Shown: piece after piece, positions 1 through 10,067 of the stretch
Layout: the number at the start of each line of letters is the position of its first letter
How positions within the stretch are numbered: the first letter of the stretch is position 1
Assembly (NCBI GenBank): GCA_037783415.1
Contig: JAZGTN010000013.1
Location: 496,001 to 560,000 of the forward strand
DNA length: 64,000 nt
Direction: 5' to 3'
Source: Leptasterias polaris
Taxonomy: Eukaryota; Echinodermata; Asteroidea; Forcipulatida; Asteriidae
Made by a program: the position numbers and the translations under genes
Notes under the pieces: generated by a model
The model's database searches: none
Seen by the model: the letters and a program-made list of their open reading frames with translations, nothing else
Told to the model about the DNA's origin: nothing

Positions 1-13
1 TTGTTGGCTCCCA

Positions 14-2179
14 GTGCCCCGCTCGGCAGCCGCAACCGGGGTTCACGGTTTTCATACACCCCCCGCCCCAAAGCAAATTATGGGAGCGGTCGGAGTAGGC
101 CAGGGCGTCGGTGACGCCTCTCTTTCAGCGGCCCCCTACTGCGGGCCCGTAGGGGGCCGCCTCCAGTCTTTCGCAAAGACTTGGGCCCTTTTGTGCAACG
201 ACAGATGGGTGCTCGATACTGTCGCTCATGGATACAAACTAGAATTCACGAGCACCCCTCCGTCGTCGTACCTCCCTCGGCCTACGCCGATCCCATCCGA
301 TCAGTTTCAACGCTTGGCTCTCGAATCGGAGATTCTTGCCTTACTTCAAAAAAAGGCAATATACTGTGTCACCAAGGAGGACTCGAACCGAGGGTTTGTT
401 TCTTCCTTCTTCATCACTCCAAAAAACAGCGGAAAATGGCGCCCAATCCTGAACCTAAGGCCGCTAAACAAGTTCATTCGACCACGTCGGTTCAGGATGG
501 AGTCCCTCCGCACAGTCCTGAATTGCCTCACAGTCCCGTCTTGGGGTGCAACACTGGACCTGAAGGATGCGTACCTTCACGTACTTGTGTCAGAACATCA
601 CCGCCATTTCCTCCGCTTCCAGTATCGGGGAACAACATTCGAGTTTCGCTCGCTCCCCTTCGGCCTGTCCACGGCTCCGAGGGTGTTCACGCGACTGGTA
701 AAAACTGTCGCAGCACTCCTTCGCCTCCACAACGTGCGAATTTTTGTCTACCTGGACGATTGGCTCGTGGTAGGCAATTCCGAAGCCGAAGCCCACTGGG
801 CGATGAATCTCACTCTCTCCTTAACAAGAGATTTGGGATTCATCATCAATGTAAAGAAGTCCCATTTGACACCTTCATTGAACCCAACTTTTCTCGGGGC
901 TGTGCTGGACCTTCAACGGGGCATAGCCACACCCACCGAGAAGAGGATTCACAATCTCTTGGAGTGTGTAAACCTCTTCATCTCTGCAAGAGTGGCACCG
1001 GCCTTGGCCTGGTTACGCCTCTTGGGGCTAATGGCAAGCCTAGTAGATCTAGTTCCCTGGTGCAGGATGCGCATGCGCCCAATCCAACTCTATCTTCTTG
1101 CCAAGTATCGTCCAAAACGAGACCCTCTGTCGTTATTGGTTCCGATACTTCCCCAAGTTCTCTTACATCTCAACTGGTGGCTTCAGCGGGAAAATATCAG
1201 CTGCGGCAGAATTTTTCCCCTCCCTCAACCTTCCGTGACCCTAACCACGGATGCATCCCCCTCAGGGTGGGGGGCACATATGGGACCACAGACCACCGCT
1301 GGGACATGGTCCCAAGTAGAGAGATTGTCCCACATCAATGCTCTCGAGTTGCTGGCAGTCCATCGAGCCCTGATACACTTCACTCCCAAAGTGGGGGGAA
1401 AACATGTCCTCATCAAGTCCGACAATTCAACTGTCGTCTCTTACATCAATCGACAAGGGGGGACTCGGTCCCCACCCCTTTGTGTACAGACATGGGACCT
1501 CCTCTGCTGGTGTCTGGCAAACAATGTACACCTGTCTGCATCCCACCTTGCAGGGAAAGCAAACACCCTGGCGGATGCCCTGTCCAGAGGCAGGGTCACC
1601 CCCACGGAGTGGACTCTCCACCAGGCAGTGGTGCAATCCATCTTCCTGAGGTTCGATCGTCCTCACATAGACCTATTCGCATCATCCCTAAACAACCAAC
1701 TACCGGTATACTGCGCTCGCAGTCGGGATCCTCAGGCTTGGGCATCAGACGCCCTCTCAATCGACTGGGAAAACATGTACGCTTATGCTTACCCCCCGAT
1801 CTCACTAATTCCAAGGGTATTAGCCAAAATAGAAGCGGAGACTTGCAGGGTGCTCCTCATTGCTCCTTTCTGGCCTCGACAAGCATGGTTTCAGAGGCTC
1901 ATTCGCCTCCTCATTCATCCCCCAGTCTTACTTCCCCGACGGGCGGATCTCATAGCCCAACCCCGGTCGAAGATCTACCACCCGGGGTCGGAGAACCTCC
2001 ACTTAACGTGTTGGATGTTGTCCAACATTCCTTCAGATCAGCAGGCCTTTCATTGGACGCTGCATCCATGGCTGCCAGAGGCCGCCGAAAGTCCACTAGA
2101 AGGACCTACGACAGCCGGCTTCAACATTACCATAAATGGTGCAGGGACAACTCTTTTGATCCCTGCTCAGCACCTTTAA
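14..2179 (+). CDS. DIRS reverse transcriptase - RNase H polyprotein
   Basis: 721-residue open frame. The RT domain covers roughly residues 100-320: a KWRPILNLRPLNKF block, then the TLDLKDAYLHV block, LPFGLSTAPRVFT, and the catalytic box YLDDWLVV near residue 246. This YLDD form with a following W is typical of DIRS/Ngaro and related RTs. RNase H begins near residue 409 (TLTTDASPSGWG), with an NALELLAVHRAL block, a KSDNSTVVSYINRQGG block and a terminal ADALSRG, which supply the acidic catalytic residues. The product would copy element RNA and remove the template strand. The first Met at 14 may not be the true start, because the frame could run upstream out of the window. The tail overlaps the recombinase frame. 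No internal stop is seen. Confidence 0.88.
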   Translation: MPRSAAATGVHGFHTPPAPKQIMGAVGVGQGVGDASLSAAPYCGPVGGRLQSFAKTWALLCNDRWVLDTVAHGYKLEFTSTPPSSYLPRPTPIPSDQFQRLALESEILALLQKKAIYCVTKEDSNRGFVSSFFITPKNSGKWRPILNLRPLNKFIRPRRFRMESLRTVLNCLTVPSWGATLDLKDAYLHVLVSEHHRHFLRFQYRGTTFEFRSLPFGLSTAPRVFTRLVKTVAALLRLHNVRIFVYLDDWLVVGNSEAEAHWAMNLTLSLTRDLGFIINVKKSHLTPSLNPTFLGAVLDLQRGIATPTEKRIHNLLECVNLFISARVAPALAWLRLLGLMASLVDLVPWCRMRMRPIQLYLLAKYRPKRDPLSLLVPILPQVLLHLNWWLQRENISCGRIFPLPQPSVTLTTDASPSGWGAHMGPQTTAGTWSQVERLSHINALELLAVHRALIHFTPKVGGKHVLIKSDNSTVVSYINRQGGTRSPPLCVQTWDLLCWCLANNVHLSASHLAGKANTLADALSRGRVTPTEWTLHQAVVQSIFLRFDRPHIDLFASSLNNQLPVYCARSRDPQAWASDALSIDWENMYAYAYPPISLIPRVLAKIEAETCRVLLIAPFWPRQAWFQRLIRLLIHPPVLLPRRADLIAQPRSKIYHPGSENLHLTCWMLSNIPSDQQAFHWTLHPWLPEAAESPLEGPTTAGFNITINGAGTTLLIPAQHL

Positions 2180-3075
2180 AAGTCATTGGTGATTTTCTGA
2201 TGAAACTCTTCAATCAGGGTCTCACAGTGGCCACTATTCGAGGCTATCGTTCTGCCCTGGGAGCAGTTCACATTGGGTTCCCAGATGGATCTTTCATCTC
2301 AAACAACAACGCATTAACCCAAATGCTTCGGGGCATGTTCATCGAGCGCCCCTCGAACAAAAAGCTTCTCCCTGCTTGGGACTTAGGACAAGTCCTTCAC
2401 ACTTTGTCTGGGGCCCCGTTCGAACCTCTATCGAGTGCCTCACTTATAGATTTGTCTGTGAAAACAGCATTCCTTATAGCTACGGCAACCAGTAGGAGAC
2501 GGAGTGAGATCCATGCCTTATCAATTGACACAGGTCATATCCGCTGGGAACCGGGTGGCGTTCGCCTCGTCCCAAATATAACATTCTTAGCAAAGAACCA
2601 GTCTCCGTCATACACCCCTCCTGACATTTTCATTCCAGATATTAAATCGTTCTCGTCAGTTACCGAGGATAAATTATGGTGCCCTGTTCGGGCTCTGAAG
2701 TGGTACATTGCCCGCACTAAAACATTCAGAGGCCCCGTGACCCAACTTTTCATTACTACTACCAGCCCATATAGGGCAGTTTCGCCTGACACAATCTCCC
2801 GTTGGATAGTTAGAGCGATACGTTCATCGTTGGCTTCCTGGCCTTCTCCCATGGCTGATAATCATCCAATTAGTGCTCACGAGACCAGGTCCATGTCCAC
2901 TTCATGGGCCTTTCTTAAAGGTGTTCCTCTCCAGGATATCTTACAGGCAGCAGCCTGGAAAACACCTTCCACATTCATGTCATGTTACCTCCGAGATGTC
3001 CAATCATCCAGAGGAAAAGTTGGCCGTATTGCTCTGAGTGTACCTCAGCCCCCTGCGGCAGCCCTCCAGGAGTGA
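2068..3075 (+). CDS. DIRS tyrosine recombinase (YR)
   Basis: The C-terminal part of a frame that stays open from 181 (964 residues). Only the last ~340 residues look like protein, so the start is placed at the Met before the RRKSTRRTYDSRL core-binding block; the true start is uncertain. The fold is an N-terminal SAM-like core-binding domain (KWCRDNSF ... GYRSALGAVHIGF) followed by a catalytic domain. Candidate catalytic residues are the Arg in SRRRSEIHAL, the HxxR-type AHETRSMSTSWAF, and the nucleophile Tyr in SCYLRDVQ. It would integrate a circular DNA intermediate, taking the place of the DDE integrase used by LTR elements. It overlaps the RT frame by about 110 bases in another phase, as DIRS ORFs usually do. 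Confidence 0.85.
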   Translation: MAARGRRKSTRRTYDSRLQHYHKWCRDNSFDPCSAPLKVIGDFLMKLFNQGLTVATIRGYRSALGAVHIGFPDGSFISNNNALTQMLRGMFIERPSNKKLLPAWDLGQVLHTLSGAPFEPLSSASLIDLSVKTAFLIATATSRRRSEIHALSIDTGHIRWEPGGVRLVPNITFLAKNQSPSYTPPDIFIPDIKSFSSVTEDKLWCPVRALKWYIARTKTFRGPVTQLFITTTSPYRAVSPDTISRWIVRAIRSSLASWPSPMADNHPISAHETRSMSTSWAFLKGVPLQDILQAAAWKTPSTFMSCYLRDVQSSRGKVGRIALSVPQPPAAALQE

Positions 3076-3265
3076 CGAGATTTTCCCCTCCGGCCTCCAA
3101 TCCTTGGTGAGTAGTCCCATTTCACTTTCTTGTTTTCATGGTTTGAGAGAACACGAAGGGACTATATAAAAATAAATAAAAATAGCTATCGGTTTTTCCG
3201 AGTGGTTGTTTTTACTACTTCATGCCTCACCCTTGGGCCCACCACCTTCTGTTCTGTGCCAGTCT

Positions 3266-3368
3266 ATGCAATTGTAGGTTTAACAGGTAAGGGAGTCCCT
3301 GAAGTGGACTCCCCCAAATCAAAGGTGATTTGGGAGTCCGCGAAGGGACGATACTTACCTGTTAAACC
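3266..3368. repeat. DIRS internal complementary region / hairpin
   Basis: 3311-3368 is the reverse complement of 3560-3616 at the element's right end. The 26-bp motif at 3266-3291 (ATGCAATTGTAGGTTTAACA...) recurs in direct orientation at 3548-3573. Within the block, 3277-3291 also pairs with 3354-3368, giving a foldback. This corresponds to the internal complementary region that DIRS elements are thought to use to rebuild their ends from a circular template. Confidence 0.75.
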
Positions 3369-3547
3369 TCCCTCCCTCCTTCCCCGCTCAGGTTCGGCCT
3401 GTACTGTGTCTTTTTTACTCACACCTCGAGAAAAAGAGGTCGAGTTATCCAACACATGGGGCCAGGATAGGGAATGTATGGGCTCTTGAGGGCGCTGTTG
3501 TGGTGTGGTAAAAAAGAATCTAGTGAAAGCCTATGGCTAGGGCAAAT

Positions 3548-3616
3548 ATGCAATTGTAGGTTTAACAGGTAAGTATCGTCCCTTCGCGGACTCCCAAATC
3601 ACCTTTGATTTGGGGG
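3548..3616 (+). repeat. DIRS right terminal repeat
   Basis: The terminal ~69 bases end in GATTTGGGGG and are complementary to 3311-3368 inside the element. The boundary is fixed by the empty site at 18188. The left partner lies outside the window. Confidence 0.75.
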
Positions 3617-3651
3617 AATTCAGTGCGCTGCTAGACCACTCGGCCACAACA
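3617..3651 (-). mobile_element. tRNA-derived SINE head, remnant split by the DIRS element
   Basis: The sequence ccactcggccacaacac and its upstream bases are the reverse complement of a Leu/Ser-type tRNA A-box region. The intact, uninterrupted copy is at 18082-18230. The DIRS element therefore landed inside the SINE head. Confidence 0.75.
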
Positions 3652-3724
3652 CATGACCATGTAAAGTCAATGTTGTCTCTGAGTTTGTATGCTCATAACT
3701 ACATAAACAATTATTATCATGAGG

Positions 3725-5258
3725 GGGCTCCAAGGTCAAAGTTCAGTTTTGTGATCCACTCATTTACCAATAGATAGAGTCCTTAAGAAAATGAAAAAGG
3801 AAATTACAGCTCTCTAACCTCCGGCTAAAACAGTGTCGAATGCTACTGTGTTTAAAAACCTTCAAATGCAATTTTTGTCAAAATCAAAAAAATGTCAATA
3901 ACGTCTCATTTCATCATGGGCTGTCACATGTACGGCACACTAAATAGCAGAGGCTGGAAGACTATTATTATGTTCATGAGTTCACCCCATTTTATTTGCA
4001 CACCACGGGAAATGGCAAAACTGACGCGGGTGAAACTAAAGATAACAAATACATAAATACAATGTTAAATGTTACATACAATAAGTACACATAATTAATC
4101 ACTTTTAGAAGAAAAAAGGGAAGTGCGTAATGGCAATAAAATGAAACAGCATCAAATATCAAGCAAGACCTAAACATAAAGCATTTCAAGAATTAACCCA
4201 ATACTTTAACCTCAACAACGAAATTAACTTTGTACTATAAACTTACAATCATTTCCAGGGGAACTCACGATTCCGGCCATACACATGGGAATCAATAAAT
4301 GAAGATTAGCTATCGGTGGTTACTGCGGTTTACTGCGGTTTACTGCAGCATTCTGGGGTGCTGTATAGACATAAACCAATAATAAATATGTGCGAAGCAA
4401 CGAGAAATTACACACCAATAAACGATTCTAAGCATTAAAGATAGAAACTGAAGATAATAAATAGCAGTCAAATTAATCATACTTTGGAGACCAGGAGCCG
4501 TATAAAGGAAACCAAATAAGGGCGTTGGCTCAACAGCAATAACTTTACAAGGAAAATCAAAATATCGGTGTCTTGCTGAATTTACCACATAAAGGTCTTT
4601 ATACATAAGGAAAGTCTTAATTGAATAAACACTGTGAAAAGATAAGAGTTACTTACGGGAGTTCACTATGAAAACTTACTGGAACAGAACCAAAAAATAA
4701 CCCAAACTGAACTGAACGGAAGCTGGAACATAAATGACTCTAATGCTCCCGCAAACGGTTCGGCTAAGCAGCCAGCGCCCACTACGATGACATACTAAGA
4801 TGCAAACCGGGCATATCAAATGTGCTTATAAAATACAAAGTAAATACCGGAGATGCCATGATTACAATAAATAAAGGGGGAGGGCGGGCAGGACAATACT
4901 AGGAAAAACCAAAGAAAATATTTGTTACAAAAAAAACTTATCAATGGAGATAACATGGGCTGTATAGGAAATGTTTGTTCTTTCCTGAATGTTGATGATG
5001 TTCAATCAAAACAGCACAGAATCTAGTTGTTTGACCTGTTGACCTGAGCAAAAATTCCTCTTTGGAATGTACAGCCCATTTGTTTTTTATGTCTGATTTC
5101 GTCATGCTGGAATTTCACTCTAAAAGAGTATCAAATAAAGCATAATTTTACACCATTTTATTGTGAGGTTAGAGACTTGTAATTTTGTCCCACTTCCATG
5201 AGGACTCAATCTATTGGAAATTGAGTGCATCACATAACTGAATTTGACCTTGGAGCCA
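3725..5258. mobile_element. Non-autonomous element with long (~120 bp) imperfect terminal inverted repeats
   Basis: 3725-3850 (ggctccaaggtcaaagttca...) is a diverged reverse complement of 5135-5258, covering at least 100 bases. The interior has no convincing coding sequence; the small open frames are AT-rich chance frames. An almost identical copy sits at 18275-19806 within the segmental duplication. A related single arm occurs at about 58270-58420. The class is unassigned: a DNA-transposon derivative or foldback element. Confidence 0.55.
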
Positions 5259-6160
5259 CGCTTTAAGCTATTTGGTATTCCAGCTGCTGTCTTGAATCTT
5301 AAAGTCTCCTCTTGTGTGCACTCAGTGTTGTAAAAACGTTGATTGCAAATCAAGTTTGATGAATGGGTCATATTTTGTAAGCAGAGGCATTAGCTGTGAA
5401 AAAGAGTGGGTTCAAATCCTACCAAGCAAAGTTTCAAATTCTACTGAGGTGATGGAAATTTGGTGTTGTGCTAGATACATTGGTTACACTTACGTTATAT
5501 TCCTATGTAAGAGATATGCATTGGCTAATTTTTTTCAGTACCAGCGAAGCAGAACCATATTTACAGCTTTTTGAAAGTTTTTTTTTAAGAAATTTATCTG
5601 GCCTCTGCGTGTTTTGGGGTTTTTTTTTCCCTTGAACTCTTCTGAACTTCCAGAATATTGTTGTCACATTGACACACTGACTTAACATGGTCAAGACAAC
5701 AAACGTTCTCATTTAATGCCCCAAGATTTGTTGTTCACTTTTAAGAAATTACGGAAAGTTTTCCACGCAAAAGGCCAAACCTTTGTCATAAGCTACGGTT
5801 GATAAACAACCATGGTATGCTGGAATATCGAGACTTGCCTCCCATATGTCGAATACAGTGATAAACAATGATGGCAGCCTATCGATCTCTCGTAATCTTC
5901 GTTTGAACAACAAAACGATAAGGTCTAGAATCGGTGATTACACAATAACCCCGAAAAAAGAGAAATTTGGACCATGAATTCCACTAACTTTTGTCTCTCT
6001 GTGTACAGGGGAAACAAAGTAAAGCATGGTAAAGTTCTACCTGTACACATTACATAACGGAATGTCTAGGGCATTCAACTGACCACAACCAAAAGAGGAT
6101 GTTCCTAAGTTTTTCCCAGATGTATTTAACCATCTATCAGTATTCAGTTTTGCTGAGTAA
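5259..6160. other. Spacer, no gene seen (duplicated at 19807-20720)
   Basis: AT-rich non-coding sequence that is nearly identical to the second copy. The short frames here are conserved only because the whole block is duplicated. No family similarity is recognised. Confidence 0.6.
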
Positions 6161-6824
6161 GGTCTACGCTAAACGTCACACTTTTGCCGTGTCAAATTCA
6201 AATAATTAAATTCGACAAAAGAGTGACGTTAAGCGCATTATTTTTTTTTAAGTTCGACATTGTCATGTAGCAAGGCAAGCTCTGCCGTGCTACACCGTAG
6301 TTGCACAACATGGTGACAAACATCGCACTCTTCCCGTGTCAAATCGAATTGAATCCTCAGTCAGGCGATGCTCTTTGGGAATACGCATGCCCAAAGCGTT
6401 TGAAAGAAGTTTTATGTTTATTTTCTAACAATGTGAATGTTCTTCTTGTTAGTACCATACTGCTGACTGGAACAAACATAATCTGCAGAAATTCAGAATT
6501 AAACTAATGGATTTTGTTTGACAATGAATAGACAATGAATGCCACTCAACAACGTTGGGTATAATAAGTACATCATTTAAGGTGTGGAATGTTATCATTA
6601 TGATTTTGTCATCAATATTTTGAGTGTCACAGCTCGAATTGCCATGAAACATGACTCCTTAGCAATTTTCTCTCGCGTCAGCCATTTTGAATCACTTTAA
6701 ATGCGGCAAACTAATTTACTAAATTTGACAATTGTCACCGACTCAGTTTTAATTGCCGCACTTTTACCTTGCGAAAATCATTTGTGTTCGACACAGCAAA
6801 AGTAGGAGATTTAGCGCAGGCCTA
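6161..6824. mobile_element. MITE-like element with ~40 bp degenerate TIRs
   Basis: The left end (acgctaaacgtcacactttt, from 6166) is a diverged reverse complement of the right end (cacagcaaaagtaggagatttagcgc, ending near 6820). A second arm at 6200-6232 forms a subterminal hairpin with the left end. The duplicated copy (about 20720-21308) keeps the right end but has lost the left TIR. Confidence 0.55.
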
Positions 6825-7061
6825 AGACGTAATTCAACGTCAAGTGGTTAAAATGACGCTGCAGCTTTCATGGACCTCAGTATCTCTTGTGTGGAACTAG
6901 CGCCGTTACCTGACCATAAAGCACAAGTGTAATTTAGTTCTTTTCAAAGTCTGAATAATTTATATCCTTTAACATGTTAGGTTGTCAGTTATTGGGACTT
7001 CACCTTATGTGATCCTTTCCAGTTTCCATTGTAGTGCTTGATTTTGAGTTTGTGATCCTTC

Positions 7062-8030
7062 CTACACAGTGCGTTCATTCATAGCATTCTGAACTTCAAT
7101 TCGGTTTGGCCTGAGAGGTCGACCAACGGAACAACAGAGCATGTCTTGAAGACCTCTCCGAAACTTCTTGTATTTGAAAACATAAATGATGGGATTGATC
7201 ACTGAGTTCATGTTGTAGATGGCAACGACAAGGAAAAGAATTGTTTTATTGGTTTTAGATCCACACAAGTTGTTATCTTGATATAAAGGGTAAAGCATCA
7301 GCCATATTACAAATGGTGTCCACAGAACAACCAATGCACCCAGGACAATCTTAAGCATGCTGATCACATTCTGTCTTGCCTGTAAAAGCTCTAGGGCTGC
7401 TCCTTGTACATTCTGTTGTTGCAGTTGTTGAGCACTTTTCTTGAGAGTGGCTTGGATCTTGTAGTAAGCCCAACTCATAAATAGGATAGGAAATAGGTAG
7501 CCAAATATGATGAATCCCGTGCTTGCCAATATGTCACTTGCCAATATGTCACATGCCATACTGCTGTATGGCTTCACAAAAAGTGCTGGGCAGACAATTA
7601 GAAATGACATAATCCATGACAGGACAGCTGTGAGAGTCCCTTTTTTTACAGTGATCCATCGTGGATAGTGCAGTGGATGCACTATTCCGATATATCGTTC
7701 ATAGGTCACCAGACATAGACTAAAACTGGATACTAAACCTGTCATATACTCTACAAATCTACTGTCAATAAGCCAACAGAAATTGACCCACCAAGTTGCA
7801 GTACTGTACAGTGCAGTACAATAATAAAGTACTACAGAAAAGCAATAAATGCAGTCAGTCACAGCAAGATACGCCAGCAAATAGTTAGTCATATTGTGGA
7901 GTCTTTTGGTGCGAAGGATGACCAGCCAAGCTAGAGTGTTGAGAACCATTCCAATGATGCCTTGTGCCATTCCAATCTTGTGCACTAATTCCTCCTTGCT
8001 TACAGAAGTCCCTTCGGACATGTTGGCCAT
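7062..8030 (-). CDS. Class A (rhodopsin-like) GPCR, orphan, array copy 1
   Basis: Intronless seven-helix receptor. Diagnostic residues: N1.50 in GMVLNTLAWLVI; the TM2 Asp in LLAYLAVTD; a Cys at the TM3 start (VNFCWL) with a partner in the second outer loop (SSMACDI); the TM3 end YERYIGIVHPLHYP, an E/DRY box; LWTP in TM6 in place of the usual CWxP; and NPIIY in TM7. Helix 8 carries a Cys cluster (DMLCCSVG), a possible palmitoylation site. The frame could start at 8066, but the paralogue at 22481 lacks that upstream Met and another copy has a stop there, so MANMSEG at 8030 is preferred. It should act at the plasma membrane through G proteins. The ligand is unknown; a chemosensory role is only an inference from the array structure. 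Confidence 0.88.
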   Translation of the reverse strand: MANMSEGTSVSKEELVHKIGMAQGIIGMVLNTLAWLVILRTKRLHNMTNYLLAYLAVTDCIYCFSVVLYYCTALYSTATWWVNFCWLIDSRFVEYMTGLVSSFSLCLVTYERYIGIVHPLHYPRWITVKKGTLTAVLSWIMSFLIVCPALFVKPYSSMACDILASDILASTGFIIFGYLFPILFMSWAYYKIQATLKKSAQQLQQQNVQGAALELLQARQNVISMLKIVLGALVVLWTPFVIWLMLYPLYQDNNLCGSKTNKTILFLVVAIYNMNSVINPIIYVFKYKKFRRGLQDMLCCSVGRPLRPNRIEVQNAMNERTV

Positions 8031-8066
8031 GGCTTCAGATTGGTTATACTGAGAACTGAAAACCAT

Positions 8067-9137
8067 TTAAAAAAATAAAATCCAGTTACAGGCGTGTAAC
8101 TTCCTTGCTTCTTGAAACGCTGGGATCGTTATGAAATTTTGTTGCTCTTTTCCTTTGCATTACATGCAATATTCCACTAATATTGGGTAACTAGTAAAAA
8201 GAAACAGTGCCATAACTAAGATTGACAGGTTATTTCAGCTCAGGTTGAGGAGCACAATTTATTACTCTGTTGTTTGAATGCAGTGGTTGACAGTGATGAG
8301 AACAAGTTGTTTACAGAATAAGCTAGTGAGTTAATTGCTTATATCTGTGAGCACTATATATTGACTTGATCAATTAGTGTGTAGAATCTCTTGTCATTTA
8401 CCAGTTTACAGATTAGGTTCATATAATTTAACTTGCTGTATCTGCTTTTGCCTTTTTAGATTCATATATGCAAACCTGTGTTTGTACTTGTTAATGTAGA
8501 GACAAGGGGAGGGGCCGGCCCTCTAATTAAAAAAGGACGAGCATTCACCAAAATACAACAAAAGCAAAATCCATATAATGACGTCTAAAATATAAAGTGA
8601 TCTCTTGCACTTGAACTGATTGTAATCTTCCAATAGCACACAATACAAGTATTTTAGCACAGCACAGTCATTTGTGTGAAGGGAAAAAGCTCAACACAAG
8701 GCTACATTAAACAGTCACAAGTTTGCAAAATCCGATTCCTCTAGCCCTAAAAGTGACAATATTTCTCTAATAAAAAGATGATTTAAACAAAAACAATACA
8801 CACACACACAGAGATCTTTGACACTATCCCTCCTAATGAATAGTATTTGGAGCATGGCCAGAGAGCCATTCTCCCTACAAAAATGAGAGAAATACCACTT
8901 GACAATCAATCAAAACATGTCAAGGTAGCTTTTACCTGACCATAAAGTATAATTTAGTTCTTTTCAAAGTCTGAACAATCTATATTCTTTTAATTTAAGA
9001 TTGTCAGTTATTGGGACTTCACCTTATGTAATCCTTTCCTCTTTCCATCGTAGTGCTTGATTGTGAGTTTGTGATCCTTTCTATGCAGTGTGTTCATTCA
9101 TAGCAATCTGAACTTCAATGCGGTTTGGCCTGAGAGG
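8067..9137. other. Inter-receptor spacer with shared flank modules
   Basis: No gene is seen. It holds the repeated upstream module of the array (gccataactaagattgaca near 8210) and, at about 8940-9130, a diverged copy of the 3' flank found after the 7062 gene (gggacttcaccttatgt). The part from about 8375 on is duplicated at 22520-23250; 8070-8370 was deleted from that copy. Confidence 0.6.
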
Positions 9138-10067
9138 TCAACCAATGCAACAACACAGCATGTCTTGAAGACCTTTCCGAAACCTCTGGTATTTGAAGAC
9201 ATAAATGATGGGATTGATCACAGAGTTCATGCTGTAGACCACAGTCAGTGAGTTTAATAAGGCATCACCTTGATTAGAGTACAACACTTTTGTCCAAACG
9301 AATAAAATGAGATAGAGAACATTTGGTGTCCACAGTACAACCAATGCACCCAGGACAATCCTAAGCATGCTGATCACATTCTGTCTTGCCTGTAAAAGCT
9401 CCAGGGCTGCCCCTTGTACATTCTGTTGTTGCAGTTGTTGAGCACTTTTCTTGAGAGTGGCTTGGATCTTGTAGTAAGCCCAAACCATAAAGATAATTGG
9501 CAAAACGTAGCTGAAGATAAACGTAAAAATCGTAGACAAATCCTCCAATAACGATAACTCCAAGATGGTGTGGCATGCTGATGGTGGATCTTTTCCGATA
9601 TTTGCATGTTGGACAAAGAGGTTCGGACAGGAGATAAGAAATGAGATAATCCATGCCAGGAAAGTTTGTGAAGCTGCTTTTTTTGCAGACATCAGTCGGG
9701 GATATTGCAGTGGGTGCACTATTCCAATATATCGCTCAAAGGTCACCAGACACAGACCATAACTCGATGACAAGACTGCTAATGATTCTAGAAATCTGCT
9801 GTTAACAAGTAGACAGTAAATTTCCCGTCCTATCAAACCTGCCGCATATCTGTCTTTACTATGATAAAGGAATACAGTAAAACAGGCTAGACCATCAACC
9901 ACAGCAAGATATGCCAGCAAGTAGTTTGTCATATTGTGGAGGCTTTTGGTGCGAAGGATGACCAGCCAAGCTAGAGTGTTGAGAACCATTCCAATGATGC
10001 CTTGTGCCATTCCAAAGTTGTCCATGAAGTCATTCCTGTCAACAAAACTTGCATTTGCTCCAGACAT
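9138..10067 (-). CDS. Class A GPCR, array copy 2, C-terminally shortened
   Basis: 309 residues with TM1 N1.50 (MVLNTLAWLVI), LAYLAVVD in TM2, an IYCLL Cys at TM3, ERYIGIVHPLQYP, LWTP in TM6, and NSVINPIIY in TM7. The frame stops right after CCCIG, where the paralogues read an Arg codon (CGA) and continue for about 20 residues. Here the codon is TGA, consistent with CpG deamination. The same TGA exists in the copy at 23283, so it predates the block duplication. Loss of the short tail may be tolerated, because all seven helices and helix 8 remain. The gene lies head-to-tail with its neighbours and has no visible intron. Confidence 0.82.
   Translation of the reverse strand: MSGANASFVDRNDFMDNFGMAQGIIGMVLNTLAWLVILRTKSLHNMTNYLLAYLAVVDGLACFTVFLYHSKDRYAAGLIGREIYCLLVNSRFLESLAVLSSSYGLCLVTFERYIGIVHPLQYPRLMSAKKAASQTFLAWIISFLISCPNLFVQHANIGKDPPSACHTILELSLLEDLSTIFTFIFSYVLPIIFMVWAYYKIQATLKKSAQQLQQQNVQGAALELLQARQNVISMLRIVLGALVVLWTPNVLYLILFVWTKVLYSNQGDALLNSLTVVYSMNSVINPIIYVFKYQRFRKGLQDMLCCCIG

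Larger units (their letters stand above)
1..3616 (+). mobile_element. DIRS-like YR retrotransposon, 5' part outside the window
   Basis: The stretch carries a reverse transcriptase/RNase H frame overlapped by a tyrosine recombinase frame, the arrangement of DIRS-order retrotransposons. Downstream lie short inverted and direct repeats instead of LTRs or a poly(A) tail. The right boundary is 3616: host sequence resumes at 3617 (aattcagtgcgctgctagac) and is identical to 18188 onward in a second copy of the locus, where the element is absent. No gag-like frame or left terminal repeat is visible, so the 5' end lies before base 1. Both long frames are open, so the insertion is probably young. DIRS elements integrate through a circular intermediate without target-site duplication, which fits the clean right junction. 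Confidence 0.88.

Noticed and set aside
181..2067. N-terminal two thirds of the 964-residue frame as protein
   Set aside because: It is Ser/Pro/His-rich out-of-frame translation of the RT region; only the C-terminal recombinase part has a recognisable fold.
3130..3489. 119-residue frame after the DIRS recombinase
   Set aside because: It spans the terminal-repeat hairpins and has no family features.
5314..5574. Frames conserved at 5314-5574 and 19865-20125 (and 4 kb/18.5 kb pairs) as real small genes
   Set aside because: Identity is explained by recent block duplication of non-coding DNA; there is no codon-level signal.
8031..8066. Upstream Met of array copy 1 as the start
   Set aside because: The paralogue at 22481 lacks this Met and another copy has a stop right after it. 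MANMSEG is the shared start.
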